Shown: piece by piece, positions 32,832 through 44,900 of the stretch
Layout: each line of letters opens with the position of its first letter
Numbering within the stretch: position 1 is the first letter of the stretch
Assembly (NCBI GenBank): GCA_004335635.1
Contig: QAXH01006154.1
Span: 6,664 to 60,099 of the forward strand
Direction of reading: 5' to 3'
DNA from: Chloromonas sp. AAM2
Taxonomy: Eukaryota; Chlorophyta; Chlorophyceae; Chlamydomonadales; Chlamydomonadaceae
Length of the DNA: 53,436 nucleotides
The notes under the pieces: generated by a model
Databases searched by the model: none
What the model saw: the letters and a program-made list of their open reading frames with translations, nothing else
What the model was told of the DNA's origin: nothing
Made by a program: the position numbers and the translations under genes

Positions 32832-32945
32832 TACACGGGCCGATGCGCCAAAGACAATTATAAAGCCAATGTAAAGTGGGCTCAATACCACTCGGAACGA
32901 TATCTCCAGAAGGACAGTTGTGTCCTCCCATGCCAAAACGAGACA
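32832..32945. repeat. Dispersed repeat family R, copy 3
   Basis: ATTACACGGGCCGATGCGCC to TCCCATGCC, matching 3034-3146 with scattered differences. Confidence 0.75.
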
Positions 32946-32957
32946 CAACAGCCTGTG

Positions 32958-33023
32958 TTTGCATCTCTGATGCTCAAAATGGAATTGCATGCAACGCAGC
33001 CAGAACCGCCTCTCTCTCGTAGC
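32958..33023. repeat. Dispersed repeat also at 23218-23292
   Basis: Shares TGATGCTCAAAATGGAAT and GCATGCAACGCAGCC. It is adjacent to an R copy here but not at 23218. Confidence 0.7.
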
Positions 33024-33407
33024 CTCTCTATCATGGATTGCGCATGCTTTCCTGTGGGCGCAGCTCAGAGGTCACTGGCTTTAACATTTGCTTGTCTTGT
33101 AGCTTGATTGTGCCATGTACATGCAAAACTTTGTGACACCTCCCGCCGGCTGAACCATCGGTGGACTGCATGAGCTCGCATTTAGAGTGCCACAGCAGCT
33201 GCTTTCCTGCGCTGCTTACAGCTAGCTCAGTCAGCTCTGAACCGTGATGGTTTTTTAAAAGAAAAACCTTGTTTTCTTCCTTTTGTTACACTTGGCACAG
33301 TCTCAACACGCACACCACCTCACGCAAACACACACATGCTCACACTCAGGCCACACTTGTCATGCATCTGCAGGCCATCCTTCCCGTGCCGGAGGAGAAG
33401 CATGAGG

Positions 33408-33941
33408 CCCATAATGAGACTTGCGGCGATGGCCGCGTTTACGCTTGCTGGTCATCAGACTAACCCGTGGGGAAATGAGACTGATGTTTCCTCAGGATTT
33501 AACCCCGAATTTATACGGCTTGGCCGCCTGCTCTCGGACAGGCCGCAGCAATGGCTCGGCCGCCTGCTCTCGGACAGTGCAACCGGCATATCAAACAGTG
33601 TCATATCAAGATATAAAAGACATGCCCAGTGATCACTTCTCAGGCGATGTACATTGCACAATGCAATGCAGAGCTCATTGCATGATACAACTCTTGGCAA
33701 GGAGGTTACATCATGTCAGCAATGCCTTGAACTAAGAGGTTACGAGCACAGGTCCCACAAAAAAAGATGACATCCAGGGTCCACATATACACAACAACGT
33801 GCAGCTGCAGAACAGAATGGCACCATCTGCATCATCCACCAGGGCCACACTAGACACCAGAACACACTACCACTGGTTTCAGTGCAAGACACAAGATTAT
33901 CCCAGAACTGGCAAACATCATTTTTTTTAAACTACAGCAAA
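33408..33941. repeat. 533-bp dispersed repeat, copy 2
   Basis: Nearly identical to 14198-14730, with the same motif at its right end (33896-33928). No direct repeats were found at its borders. Confidence 0.9.
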
Positions 33942-34616
33942 GGCGCTCATCAACGAATGCTGGACATGCCAAGGGAATAATCATGGCAAAGTCTCTTCCA
34001 AAACTGGCATTGCGCGGGCAGACAACTGGAACTTTACCAGACCCACCAGAATAGGTCAGCTGTGATGCAATGCTCCACTGCCTGACTAGGCATGACAAGT
34101 CTCCGCAACACACAATTGATCCAATACAAAAGCCCAATGGAGTAGGTTAGATGATGATCTGATCCGCAGGCCCCGTGAGAATCAATGTTAGGTGGTGAAC
34201 TTCCCTGGCTAGACATGGTAGGCTTGAGTACCCAAATGAAATTGATACCCTCAAGCTCTCATTTCACTTGACGTCATGATGATCATGGCACCATTCCAAG
34301 CGCAGGAGGTCCTCTGATCACATGCAACATGCGAAGTCCCACACGAATACAGGGAGACATACCATGTCTTGGATGCTGTATCAACGACCAACAACAGGAC
34401 TCAGAGTTGTGGTGGTCGATGGGGATATGGTGGTCGGTGGGGATCGCAGCGGCGATGACACGAATCGAGACGTCACGGACGCTGGAGCTGCGTACGATGG
34501 CGATACGAAGGTTGGTAACTGTGACGGACCCAGCTGAGCCAGCATGCGCCCACCTGGAGATTAGTGCTGAAAAGCAGTTTACGTTGCAAAGTTAGATTTT
34601 CTGGAGGGAAGATGCT

Positions 34617-34660
34617 TTACAAGGGCCGATGTGCCGAAGACAATCATAAAGCCGATGAAG
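34617..34660. repeat. Dispersed repeat family R, truncated copy 4
   Basis: TACAAGGGCCGATGTGCCGA then AGACAATCATAAAGCCGATG; the rest is missing. Confidence 0.55.
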
Positions 34661-34981
34661 TGGTGCAATTTCCAAGAGTCACAAGTCTGCTCCAACCAGT
34701 CTACTACTGTCGAACAAGCCACGTACCTTGGGCGCTGCGAGACAACGTGAGCATTACCAAAACTAACATGACCGCTGACACGACATGGCCGCGGGTGAAG
34801 GGCGCCATTGTTGGTTGACCAGGATGTCCAGCTGAGCTTCGTTGCGCAGGTACCCTGCGAGACCTGTCAAGGCTCCACGGATTGTGATGAGGTCACCGTT
34901 TGTCATCACTCATCTGCCACATGTCGCGCCTGGTTGGGAGTGCTCGAGAAGTGTGTTAGTGGAATCAAATTTGAAGAGCCC

Positions 34982-35040
34982 GAGGTTACTTGCGAAGGCT
35001 GCGAGGTTACTTGCCCGAGGTTACTTGCGAAGGCTGTTGC
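34982..35040. repeat. Short tandem repeat
   Basis: GAGGTTACTTGC(GAAGGCT) three times, periods 20 and 15 bp. Confidence 0.75.
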
Positions 35041-35546
35041 TATTGTGACCTAATGACATGCATTAGCACGTTCACCGTTAGACAGAGGCCCTGCGTTCAT
35101 GTCTTGTCCACGTACCTTACGCGTCGCTGGTCGTATACTAGCAAGTCAGTGACAAGACGCCATACAGGCTGATGAAGGTCAAGACGGAGCCAGATGTAGG
35201 AGCGCTCATGCTAAGTGAGGGCCTGTGAATGTAGCCGGTACCTACGAGGACAATACGAGCCGACGACCATCAACGAGCCGATACGAGCCGACGATCCTAA
35301 TATACTACGGACCCAGTCCAGATCCGACAACGTCCAGCCTTGCCTGATGTAGCGTTGCATTGCAAACTGCAGAAATTCTGTTTGCATTGCGGATGCAACG
35401 CACCTTGAAATCTGCTGAGCGATGACCATCGCATTGCGGAGACCGCTGTTATGGCCGGCACGAAGCGCTCGGAGCACGGCGATCGTTCAATAGCTTGTCT
35501 CTGATCCGCTTGCCCCGGATAGCTTTGTTTGTGACTTGCTAGTCAA

Positions 35547-35570
35547 TCTGTCCCAGAACTGGCAAACATC
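35547..35570 (-). repeat. Copy of the dispersed GTTTGCCAGTTCTGGGACA motif
   Basis: CTGTCCCAGAACTGGCAAAC followed by ATC, reverse orientation; no partner nearby. Confidence 0.65.
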
Positions 35571-36394
35571 AGTTGTTTTAGTTGGGCGGTTTCTCAGAGC
35601 AGCAGTTCCCGTTCCCTGCTGCGATTCTTTAGGAACTCAAGCACAACCTCAATCAATTGTATCAGACGATCACGCGAGGAATGTTGAAGGTGAGAGGTGA
35701 GACCTGTCTTCAGCAGCGCTTCCACACCTCTATCCGCACCTGTGACCACGCAAGTAAGAAGAGGTACCTGGACCAGAGCACGGATTATGCACAGTGAGCA
35801 AGTGCAGGTACCAATTACGAGCCTGGTTGGCGCTCAAGCTGTCAAACGCACCAACATAGGCCCTACTTCAATCACAGCAGTCCTCTGCAGGCCTAGATAG
35901 CTCTGCAGGCCTAGAGGTACCTCAGGTCTTGCACGTGTCCTTTGTTCAATAGAGTGGACTGCACATTCTACGAGCATGCGAAACAGAGAGCAATCGTAGC
36001 ACTGCTGACGTGCCACTGGCCTCTCGTCATGGCAAACTGGCGTCCGTTGTGCAATGTTTTGGACTTCATCTTTTGTTCCGACTAAAGTCTTGTAATCTGC
36101 TCCGGTGTACTGCAAGTTCACGACTGAGCTCTGCCTTGAATCACATGCGCTCGCGTTGTGCGTCTGTTGTATGGCAATAGCTCAAGCACTTACCAATCGG
36201 TATGTGTGACGGCTGGTTTGTTTCAATTGCAATTCTGTGTGACTCTTGCATCGAATCACTTTGAATTGTGGTTGCCATTGAGAGCCTGATTTTTTTTGTG
36301 TGCCGCCAGCTGTACCACTTCATACGGTGCTGCCAGCTTTGCATTCCTGTTGGCAGCAGTCCTACCAGATGCACGAATGGTGCATTGTTGGCCG

Positions 36395-36480
36395 GACGAT
36401 CAACGCCTACTTGCCTAGCAGCAGGCTGCGCTGCCTGCTGCTGCTGCCCCTGCTGTCAAACCGCAGCAGGGCTCGTCCAC
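36395..36480. repeat. Dispersed repeat H, third copy
   Basis: GCCTACTTGCCTAGCAGCAG and GCTGCGCTGCCTGCTGCTGC, CTGCTGTCAA; similar to 3945-4030 and more weakly to 640-700. Confidence 0.55.
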
Positions 36481-37068
36481 TGTAAAAAGACACTCACTCA
36501 CTCACTCACTCACAATCACCAGCAGCGATGTGATGCGCTTCACACACGAACTGAAGACAAGGGGAGTAGATACACCTGCACCTGAGGTGGCTCTGGTTGC
36601 AGCGGCAAGTCTGCTGAGAGTCGACAGCAACACTATCATTCCAGTGGCTGTGCATTGGAAGTCCAGATATCTTATTTCTAAGTCTGTTAATGTGTGATTT
36701 CCAGAGCTCCGCACAGGTGAGGGCTGCAGCCTGAGTAAAGGTGGGAGGGGATCACAACACAAATGGCATAGCATGGCATAGAAATGTGCCTTTCAGCTCA
36801 GTATAAAGAATAGTGCGAATTTCTAGTATCCCTATGCCTCAGCGAATGTTGAGGCAACCATTGGGCAATAACGCGCTTACGCCCCAGCCCAACAGCCCAA
36901 CAGTCGATGCAAGGCACAGAACAGGGTAGGGAAGATAGACCGAGTCAGTTAACATAAACACTGAAGTCTGTATACTCTGCAAACACCACTCATAGACGAC
37001 AACACTGGAAACATCACACGGCCCAAAAAACACACCACAAACACACAGGTTCCAGTGCCAGTCCCAAA

Positions 37069-37100
37069 ATTGTCCCAGAACTGGCAAATCTCTTTCCTTT
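37069..37100 (-). repeat. Copy of the dispersed TTTGCCAGTTCTGGGACAAT motif
   Basis: ATTGTCCCAGAACTGGCAAA then TCTCTTTCCTTTT, reverse orientation. Confidence 0.65.
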
Positions 37101-37833
37101 TACTCTGCAAACATACACAAACGATCAGATCAGCACTGCCTGTTGAACGACTACTACACACCAGGATGCACCAACATGCAGCTCATGACTTTGGACGCTT
37201 ATCTGTGATAACGGTTTTCTGTGATAGTTCACGACTTTGTTTGTGTGCTAACTTGTTCTTCACGTGGTCATGTTATTGTGACGGACAGACGAGAAACAAG
37301 TCTGTGCTCAAAAGGTTCATCCAGTCAGCACTTGCATGACATCGCCACACAGCACTGACTCCTTGCTGGCCGGTTTGCAAGAGATGAAGCCACACAAGCC
37401 GCCTCGTAAGGTCCAGGTTGAACCATGCTGACAAGTGACGGCTGATAGTTGCTGCTCCGAAATGTCCACTGACGCATAGCATGTTGTGTGCAGCTGGCTG
37501 AGTCCTGTACGTCTGGAGTCTGGAGTCCTGCAACAGGCTGTGACTGGTTGACTGAACGCACGCTCGGTGCATCACCAGGTACCTACAGCTGCCCAGGCTG
37601 CAAGGTGTTATAGCTACCAATCAACTGAAGAACGCAGACGAAAGGGGACGTTAAAAGACACAAGCAAGCAGGCCATGCGGCTCAACTGCAGCATCGACAT
37701 GCCTCTAGTAGAGAACTGGTGCTGTGTAACGTAGAGAACTAGCGTTGCACGCGATTCCATTTTGCACTAGCTGACACTGACCATGATCCTGACAATCTGT
37801 CAATTCATGCCATATATATAACGGCAAATTCAC

Positions 37834-37898
37834 AGCAGGGAAGCCGTCACATGACACGGGTCGGGATGTGTACCGCCCTGACCTAACCTGAGAAAGAA
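37834..37898. repeat. Dispersed repeat family G, copy 1
   Basis: CAGGGAAGCCGTCAC, GACACGGGTCGGGATGTGTA, CCGCCCTGACCTAACCTGAG. Preceded by an AT-rich stretch, as are the other copies. Confidence 0.75.
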
Positions 37899-37900
37899 GT

Positions 37901-38093
37901 TCACAGTTCTTTTATATGGCTAACGAGATACTTTCGGAAGGTGTTCTGTGGGGTGATGGCCACAAGGGCCTCACCACCCCTTGCTGACACGGTCAGATTC
38001 CCCTTTACTGGAGAATTTTTTGCAATTTGCGCAAATAGTTGATGTTTGCGTTGGACGTGCTTCACGATGTGCACTCCCTCCTTGTAACGTATC
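37901..38093 (-). pseudogene. Coding remnant in repeat family F (copy 2)
   Basis: A minus-strand frame of about 63 codons beginning Y-K-E-G-V-H-I-V-K-H-V-Q-R-K-H-Q and ending at a TGA near 37901, with landmarks S-P-V-K-G-N-L-T-V and A-I-T-P-Q-N-T-F-R-K-Y. The first 16 residues are conserved in the two other F copies despite nucleotide changes, which argues for an ancestral coding exon. Family not recognised. Confidence 0.4.
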
Positions 38094-38130
38094 TCCCAGC
38101 CTTTTTTTTTATATGTATATGTATTTACAC

Positions 38131-38192
38131 CAGGGAAGCCGTCAGAGGACACGGAATTGAATGGGCACCGCCCTGGCCTACCCTGAGCAAGA
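38131..38192. repeat. Dispersed repeat family G, copy 2
   Basis: CAGGGAAGCCGTCAGAGGAC to CTACCCTGAGCAAGAAAGC; 240 bp from copy 1 with an F copy in between. Confidence 0.75.
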
Positions 38193-38447
38193 AAGCAAAA
38201 CGAAAGCAGGGAACAAAGCAGGCAAGGCAGGCCAACCCAAAGCAAAACAGGACGGAGCCGCCAAAGTCAAGGCCAAAGACTAGATAAAGGGATGCTAGAA
38301 GGACCAGGAGCCCTGGTCAGTCACGTCCAGGAAGAGGCAGCCAGGCTACAAGAGGGCGGAACGTCAGAGAACAGGGACCGCCAAACTGCAGCAGTTTCCA
38401 AAGAGCAGGGCCCGGAACACTGGCATCTAGGCTGCAGGGTCAGGCTG

Positions 38448-38640
38448 NNNNNNNNNNNNNNNNNNNNNNNNNNNNNNNNNNNNNNNNNNNNNNNNNNNNN
38501 NNNNNNNNNNNNNNNNNNNNNNNNNNNNNNNNNNNNNNNNNNNNNNNNNNNNNNNNNNNNNNNNNNNNNNNNNNNNNNNNNNNNNNNNNNNNNNNNNNNN
38601 NNNNNNNNNNNNNNNNNNNNNNNNNNNNNNNNNNNNNNNN
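38448..38640. other. Assembly gap (193 N)
   Basis: Run of N in the repeat-rich region; the flanking frame from 38292 stays open into it. Confidence 0.99.
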
Positions 38641-38968
38641 TCATGGCATCGAGGGCCGCCACGCAGACGAGAGACCACACGGGTGGCAGAACACCAGCAG
38701 GCGCAGGGCCTAGCCTTTTTTTGCTTTACGGATAACCACAACAAATTCGAGGCGTTTGAAGATGCGGCTGGTTGCAGCTTGCTAAGATCTATCCAAAACC
38801 ACCTTCATTTCCCAGATTGGCCTTGTGGGTGGTTTGCTATGGGGTTGTGACAAATTGCAATTTAGGCTGTGGCCTCGCAGTCTGGGCTTCTCTCACCAAC
38901 AGGTCTTCCGAACACTTCCGAACACAGTTGCCAAAAGCGCCTTGATGCCAACAAAACGAAGTCATCCG

Positions 38969-38973
38969 TTACA
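38969..38973 (-). terminator. TGTAA polyadenylation signal (minus strand)
   Basis: TTACA on the plus strand, 5 nt beyond the TAA stop of the fusion gene at 38979-38981. So close to the stop that it may be chance. Confidence 0.3.
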
Positions 38974-38978
38974 CAAGT

Positions 38979-41900
38979 TTAGGCACGGCTAGCCATGGCT
39001 GAGCTGACACCGGGAGGCGCCGCACTGCCCTGGGGCAGCGTGGCGCGCTCCAACCAGCGCAGCAGCTCCGCGTTAAAGCGCTCCGGCACCTCATCGTGTG
39101 GGCAGTGGCCGGCCTGCAGCTCGATGCACTCCACACGGCCAGGGCAGAGCTCAACGAGTTGACGGGCGCGACCTCGGGCGTCGTTCAATGGGTCCAGCAC
39201 ACCCTGAGCAAACAGCACAACAGCACATGAGGGAACATGAGGGGACAAAACATACCGTTGTACCTGTGTAAGCCAGTCAGCCGGCAGGCGAGTTCTGGGA
39301 CAGTTTCTAAGAACTGCACTGGTGCCAGTGTGGCGGCGGGAACCAAGGGGCAGCAGGGAAATTTCTTTGTGCCAATTGATTCTGTTGATATTTGTTCTTG
39401 TGGTTTGGATTGAAACCAGTGGTTGCTTGGAATTCCCCAGTGCTGATCTACAAAGATGGAGTTTCCGTGTGCCAGTCCGGTTGTGTTGGCATTTTGTGAT
39501 GTTTGCTAGGATTCGACTGCACCGGCTTTGCATCTAGGCCTCAAAACTCGGTAATGTAAGTTGCCACCGTGCTCCAGTTGCCTGGTTAACCCGTGCATGC
39601 GCACGTGAAACTCTCTGTCTGTGTCACGGTATGGCTTGCTTGGTCACAAGATTTGCAAAATGCAGCACCAAAGCAAGCCTTGCCTGAAATGTGTGGTGCA
39701 ACAGAACAAACCGAAGGATTAGCATGTCCCATGTAGGTGAACAGGTGATGCAAGCCGCGAGTAGCACACAATGCATTCATGTTGTTTCGATCCACCTGCA
39801 GAACCAGTGTATTCCCCTGGTAGCACTCCGTGATCAGGTAGTTGAGCGGGCGAGGCGGCGGCAGGTAGAAGACACTGGCAAACACCTCTAGAGCGCCCAC
39901 TGTAGCGGCTGCGAGGCACAGGCGTCAAACATGCAGTCATTTCCAGGGCTAGACTGCCGGCATCTGGTGTGCACACAAGCGAGCAGAAGATGCAAGAACA
40001 TGCTGCTATGTATTGTGCGATCATCCAGGCTTGGGCACCCGGTAGCAGCGGCTGTATACCGGAACGATGTCACACATTGGCCGCAGCTATACAAAAGAAA
40101 CGGGCGGATACATGCTTGCACCGTTGTGCTGATCAGCCTTGTGCATCTGTGTTCAGTGATTGTACGAGCAAGCGCAGACCGTCCACTCAAACCGTCAGTT
40201 CTCTGGCAATCCCCTGGTGCAGCTACCCTTGTGCATTTGCTGCACGACTAAAAGCACTGCGTTGGCTCACATGCCCGCAGTATCTCCTCTGCCAGCCACC
40301 CCTTGGCCCTGTCAGGTGCCGTGACGTACAGCCATGCAAGTGTGCCCGGCACAGTGCGCTCGAGGTACCAGAACAGGGCGCTCGATATTGCCTGAGGGGA
40401 CAGGCAAGGGACAGGGCTCAGCCTATACTGTAAGGTTTGTTTTCACTTGAAAGTAGCAACACTGGGGGATACGTTCGACAGTGAATCCTTTTGGCAGGGA
40501 AAACGTCCATGAGGGGCATTGTGCGCTCAACCCTCACTTCTAGGCCGATGTGAAACCTAGCAAATTGACTCGCACAATGCACAAGAGTGGGCGGCCAGAG
40601 GCCAGGTTAGGCATTGACCCACTCTGCACGGGTATAGACAGGTCCTTCCGTGATAGGGCTTGCGCATGCAATGAATGGGCACACACCTTGACCAGCCACT
40701 TGGGTGGTGGCTTGCGTGCATCCGCCTGCCGCTGCCACTGCTCATTGTCGAACCTGGACGCCTCTATGGGGCCCGCGGAGTTGACAAGCACCAGGCCCTT
40801 GACCTGAGGCAGGGTTGACAGCAACAAGAAACATAGGCAGGGCCGTTCAAGCAGTGCCGTGTGCTGCATTGGATGAAGAACAGAAGTGGTTGGCCTCCAG
40901 GCATGCTGCGGCAAGACAACATCAAGCTTGTTGCGGTCTGATTGTCCGGGCCCTTGAGTGGCACATGACGGCCAGACGCCAGGCTCGCGTGCCTGATTCC
41001 GACAGAACTGTTGCTGCGGTTGGTTTTGCTGCTGTTGATGCGGTTGGTGTTGCTCATCCATCCATTGTGGAGCTGCATGCGGCCATGTCTGGTGACTGAG
41101 GCACCCAATGTTGCCGTGTGTGTCGGTTGGACTGAAGCCGCCCATGGCGTGGGCGTTCGTATCTGTTCCTGACAGCAGCACAAGTATGACGCTGCTTCCT
41201 GTGAGCCCTGAGATCCCTGATGTCAACTCACCAGTCCCGGGTGGTCTGCTGCCATGCCCGCGGAGATGAATCCGCCAATGGAATTTCCCGCCACGACAAC
41301 GGGGCCGCCCACCACTTGAATCACAAAATCCCTGCACAACGCATTCATGGGGATGGAACAGTGGGATGCCAAACCTTGAGTACAGACAGGACACATGTGA
41401 CTGTGCTTGGCAGGCAGAGTGAGGATCAAAACGTGCAGCGATAGGTCCGCAGGTGTGCTATCGAAGTAGTCCATTACAACGCATACGTGTGCCGTGCGCG
41501 CACATGCCCCATACCAAGAGCCGCTCTGGTCCCACTCACTACTGTCAGGTCAGGCAAGTGTTCTGCCCGTGCGCATACCAAACACCTGCTTGAAATGCTA
41601 GCACGTCACACTGCAACACAAATGCATGGCCCGCCCACCTGAGGAAGTTTCCCCACCCACCTGAGGAAGTTTCCCCACAGCACCTGGCTGTAGGGCACGG
41701 AAACCTTCTCACTACGACCGAACCTGAAATCAGCAACAGGGAAAAACAAACAAACAACGTAATGTTTGGTTAGCTACAGGGCCTCAACGTTGGATGATTC
41801 TCCAACCTGGGGGCAAGCACCTGGAAGCACTGGTAGTGACATGCAGTGATTGCCTCTGCTGCCTCTCCACCCTTGCAGGTGGGATCCGTTTCACTTGCGT

Positions 41901-44900
41901 GCTGGCAATCCTGTTTGAGATAGGTGAATTTTGTGTAAGCTCCAACCCCTTGATGGCATTGAGCCTCCCCTGCCTCACCCCCCTCCCCGTTCTGGCAAAT
42001 CTGCTACGGACAAATCACAGCCTGGCAATCCTATTGAATCAATTGAATGTGAGCAGCCAACCCCTTAGGACCTTGACCCTGCTCTGTGCCGCACCCGGGC
42101 AGTGTGGGTGCGTACACCCTGTACCCCGCCGCTGCCAGTGGACCCAGGTTGTCCCGCCAGTGGTCGCCCATGGCGCCGAAGCCGTGCACCAGCAGCAGGG
42201 CAGGCGCACCGGGCAGCGCCTTGCCAGGGGGTGGGGCCGCGCAACAGTAATCTGTACGCAGAAGCAGATACACGCTCATTTCACTTCGTGCGGTCACACA
42301 GCTTATACTGACAAGACAGGCATCATAATACTACACAGGAGCAAACTGTGCATACCCATACTGTGCATAATTCCAAGTCTGACCCTGGACCATTGTCGTT
42401 GCCCGTCCAGTCCACTCCAGTTGACACATCACACGTATCAGGGCATGTCGTTTGCCATGCTTGTGATTTGTCCCGGCACGTGTCATGCTATGCCTTGCTG
42501 CCTGCCTCGTAGCCCACCCCTGCCCCCATCCACATCTGCCCTTGGTGTAGCAGTGCGTGCCCACCCTCAAGCGATGCTGCATCCCCCACCTGTGAGGAAT
42601 CCGTTCCACCTCCAGTGGCGCTGCTCCACTCCCGGCTGCAGACCGGGCGGGCGGTTGCCGTTCAAAGCGGCCAGCTGCCAGTGAAAGTCAGCGCTCTCAG
42701 CCGTGATGGCCGCGGCACGCACCTGAAGGCTGGCAGCGGTGGCGGGGCCGGCGGCGGCGGGGGCGAGCGCAGCGGCTGATGCGTACACTCGGCGCCTGCA
42801 CTGGCGCTCAGGAGACACTGGGTGAATGATCCACCTAGACGTCGAGGCCAGTTGCCTCACAAGTCTTTTATTGGCAGATAGGTAATGGTCTGATATCTCG
42901 CAAGAATCAGCTAGTTCACTCTTATTAGCCAAAGCAAGGTGAGTTCTCTCATGATTCTATCTGTGGTATGTAGGGCAACAGCTGCATGCTGCTATTGCGA
43001 TTCAAGAGCTTGCAACTCTACTACGTGTGCGAGTATCTGTGCACTTCAATACCTCAAGGCTGCTGTACGCCAAGATTGACGTCCACGTGCGAGTGCCGTG
43101 CGAGTGCCGTACCTTGAGATTGCCCCCAGCGACAGTGCTGCTGAAAACATGGAGGGGAAGGAGTGCCCCTCGGCCGCCGGGCTCTCCTTGGTCCGCACAC
43201 CCTCGGACAGCACACCGGACAGGCTGCCTTCCTTGTCACTGCCCTGAGAAGCGGACGCGCTGCCGTTGCCTGCGTAACAAGAAGCACCCGTCCATCATCA
43301 ACCATGACAGTCTCTGCCTGACAGCCTGGTATGGCTTTGCTGTGGTTGCCAGTAGGTTTCAGTTGCCAATAGAATGGTTTTGCTGCGGTCGTCGATAGAC
43401 GCTCGAGATCGTCCTAAGCACTCCTGACATCAAGACCTGCTGACATCAAGACCTGGGCCATACCATGGACGGTGCCTGTAGGGCTTATGTAGGGCTTGTT
43501 TTGCATGCCGCGTGGGACCAGCGCCTCTTGCAGCCGGCACAGCCCTGATCCTTTTGTTATCCGTCACTTACATGAAGACCTGCCCTGGCTGCTCCTCCAC
43601 CACACACCTAGTGACAGGTACACCGCCAGCCTCTGCAGCCAGTCACGGCCACTCTCCACCAGGCGTTTCTGCAGCACGCTGTCTGGCCCAGCCTCGGCGT
43701 TCTCCAGCAGCCACTGCACCTCCTGCAGCACGCCCGCATCGGGCTGCGGCCCGAGCCCGGCCAGCGCAGCGGGTGCCAGCAACGCAGAGAGCTCGGATGC
43801 ACTGGGCAATGCGCCTGTGGACAGGAGGAGACAGAGGTGTTATAATGAAACGTCGATGTGGTGGCAACTGGCTGTGTGTGCAAGGCCATATGCATGTAAC
43901 AATACTGCGGGTTGGTTCAGAAGACTCAGGTAGTGGAAATACAGAGGAAGGAATGATAGGCCTGTAAAATGGCAAAGAGCCATGCCAGATTTTTGACTTA
44001 GCACCACCACGGCAGGCCTATGCCGGTTGGCCCAGAAGGCACATGAAGCAGATGCATGTTCAAAGTTTTAATGGTTGTGTGGGGACCTGCCATACCAGCC
44101 ATAGTAAAGCGTAGGTTGATACGTGCTACTGTGCCATACCTGTATCCTTTACGGTGTCAGGCAAGCCGGGCACAGCTTCAGGGGCAGGCACAGGTGCAGC
44201 CTGCTTAGGCCGGGCCGACCGCCACTGCCTGAAGTCGTACACAAACGCCTCGGGCTGCCAGCAGGGCGTGCACCACCAGTGCACGGCAATGCCAGAGGCG
44301 GAACAGCGGGCAGCCACCGCAGAAGCAGGGGCAGCGAGGCTGCAGGCAAAAATTGGGGAAAGCAGATGGGTCGGTGTGTTTGATGCTTACTGTGCATGTG
44401 TGCACGTGTTTGCTGTGGTGGCAGCATCTCTGTTTGAAGCAGCATGCTGTTGTTCCGAGGATGGGAGCTGACTATCAACATGCACATGCAGCAAGGGTAC
44501 ATGCCATCCAGATTAGACCATGCAGCAGGCAGGCGCTATATTCACGGGTAACCTCAGAGTGGAGAGCCATCTCGCCTTGAGCATAATCCTGCATCAAGCA
44601 GCCCGTTATCACGCGCACGCACACGCGCACGCACACGCGCACGCACACATACGTATTACCCCATGCTGTAACATTGCGCACTGCCACAGGTCCTCAAATC
44701 CCATGTCGTCGTCCCTTCTCACATGTGCTCCACCTCCTGCTGCAGCACCAGGCTGCGCACCCCGTGCTCTTGCGCCAGCCTAGGCACCTCATCCTGCCAC
44801 CGGCCCTGCACCACCAGCAGGTCGCTGCCCAGGCCCCGCAGCGCGTCCCGCAGCTCACGCAGCACACCCGCCAACACTGCAGGACACGGCATGTGTGATG

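Larger units (their letters stand above)
31987..38978. other. 7-kb repeat-rich region without a supported gene
   Basis: Contains the promoter side of the Pro-rich gene at the left, then a mosaic of dispersed repeats (annotated separately) and a 193-N gap. Short frames exist throughout, but none has a recognisable product. A Gly/Trp-coding stretch near 34395-34450 was considered and left out. This is probably a graveyard of transposon fragments. Confidence 0.5.

Noticed and set aside
34322..34537. Third Gly-rich peptide gene (G-G-R-W-G-Y-G-G-R-W stretch)
   Set aside because: No leader exon, no R-K-L start and no fitting splice acceptor; competing frames are equally open.
38292..38735. Frame running into the third N gap
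   Set aside because: Half of it is N; the visible part is low-complexity and next to family G repeats, so it cannot be supported as a gene.
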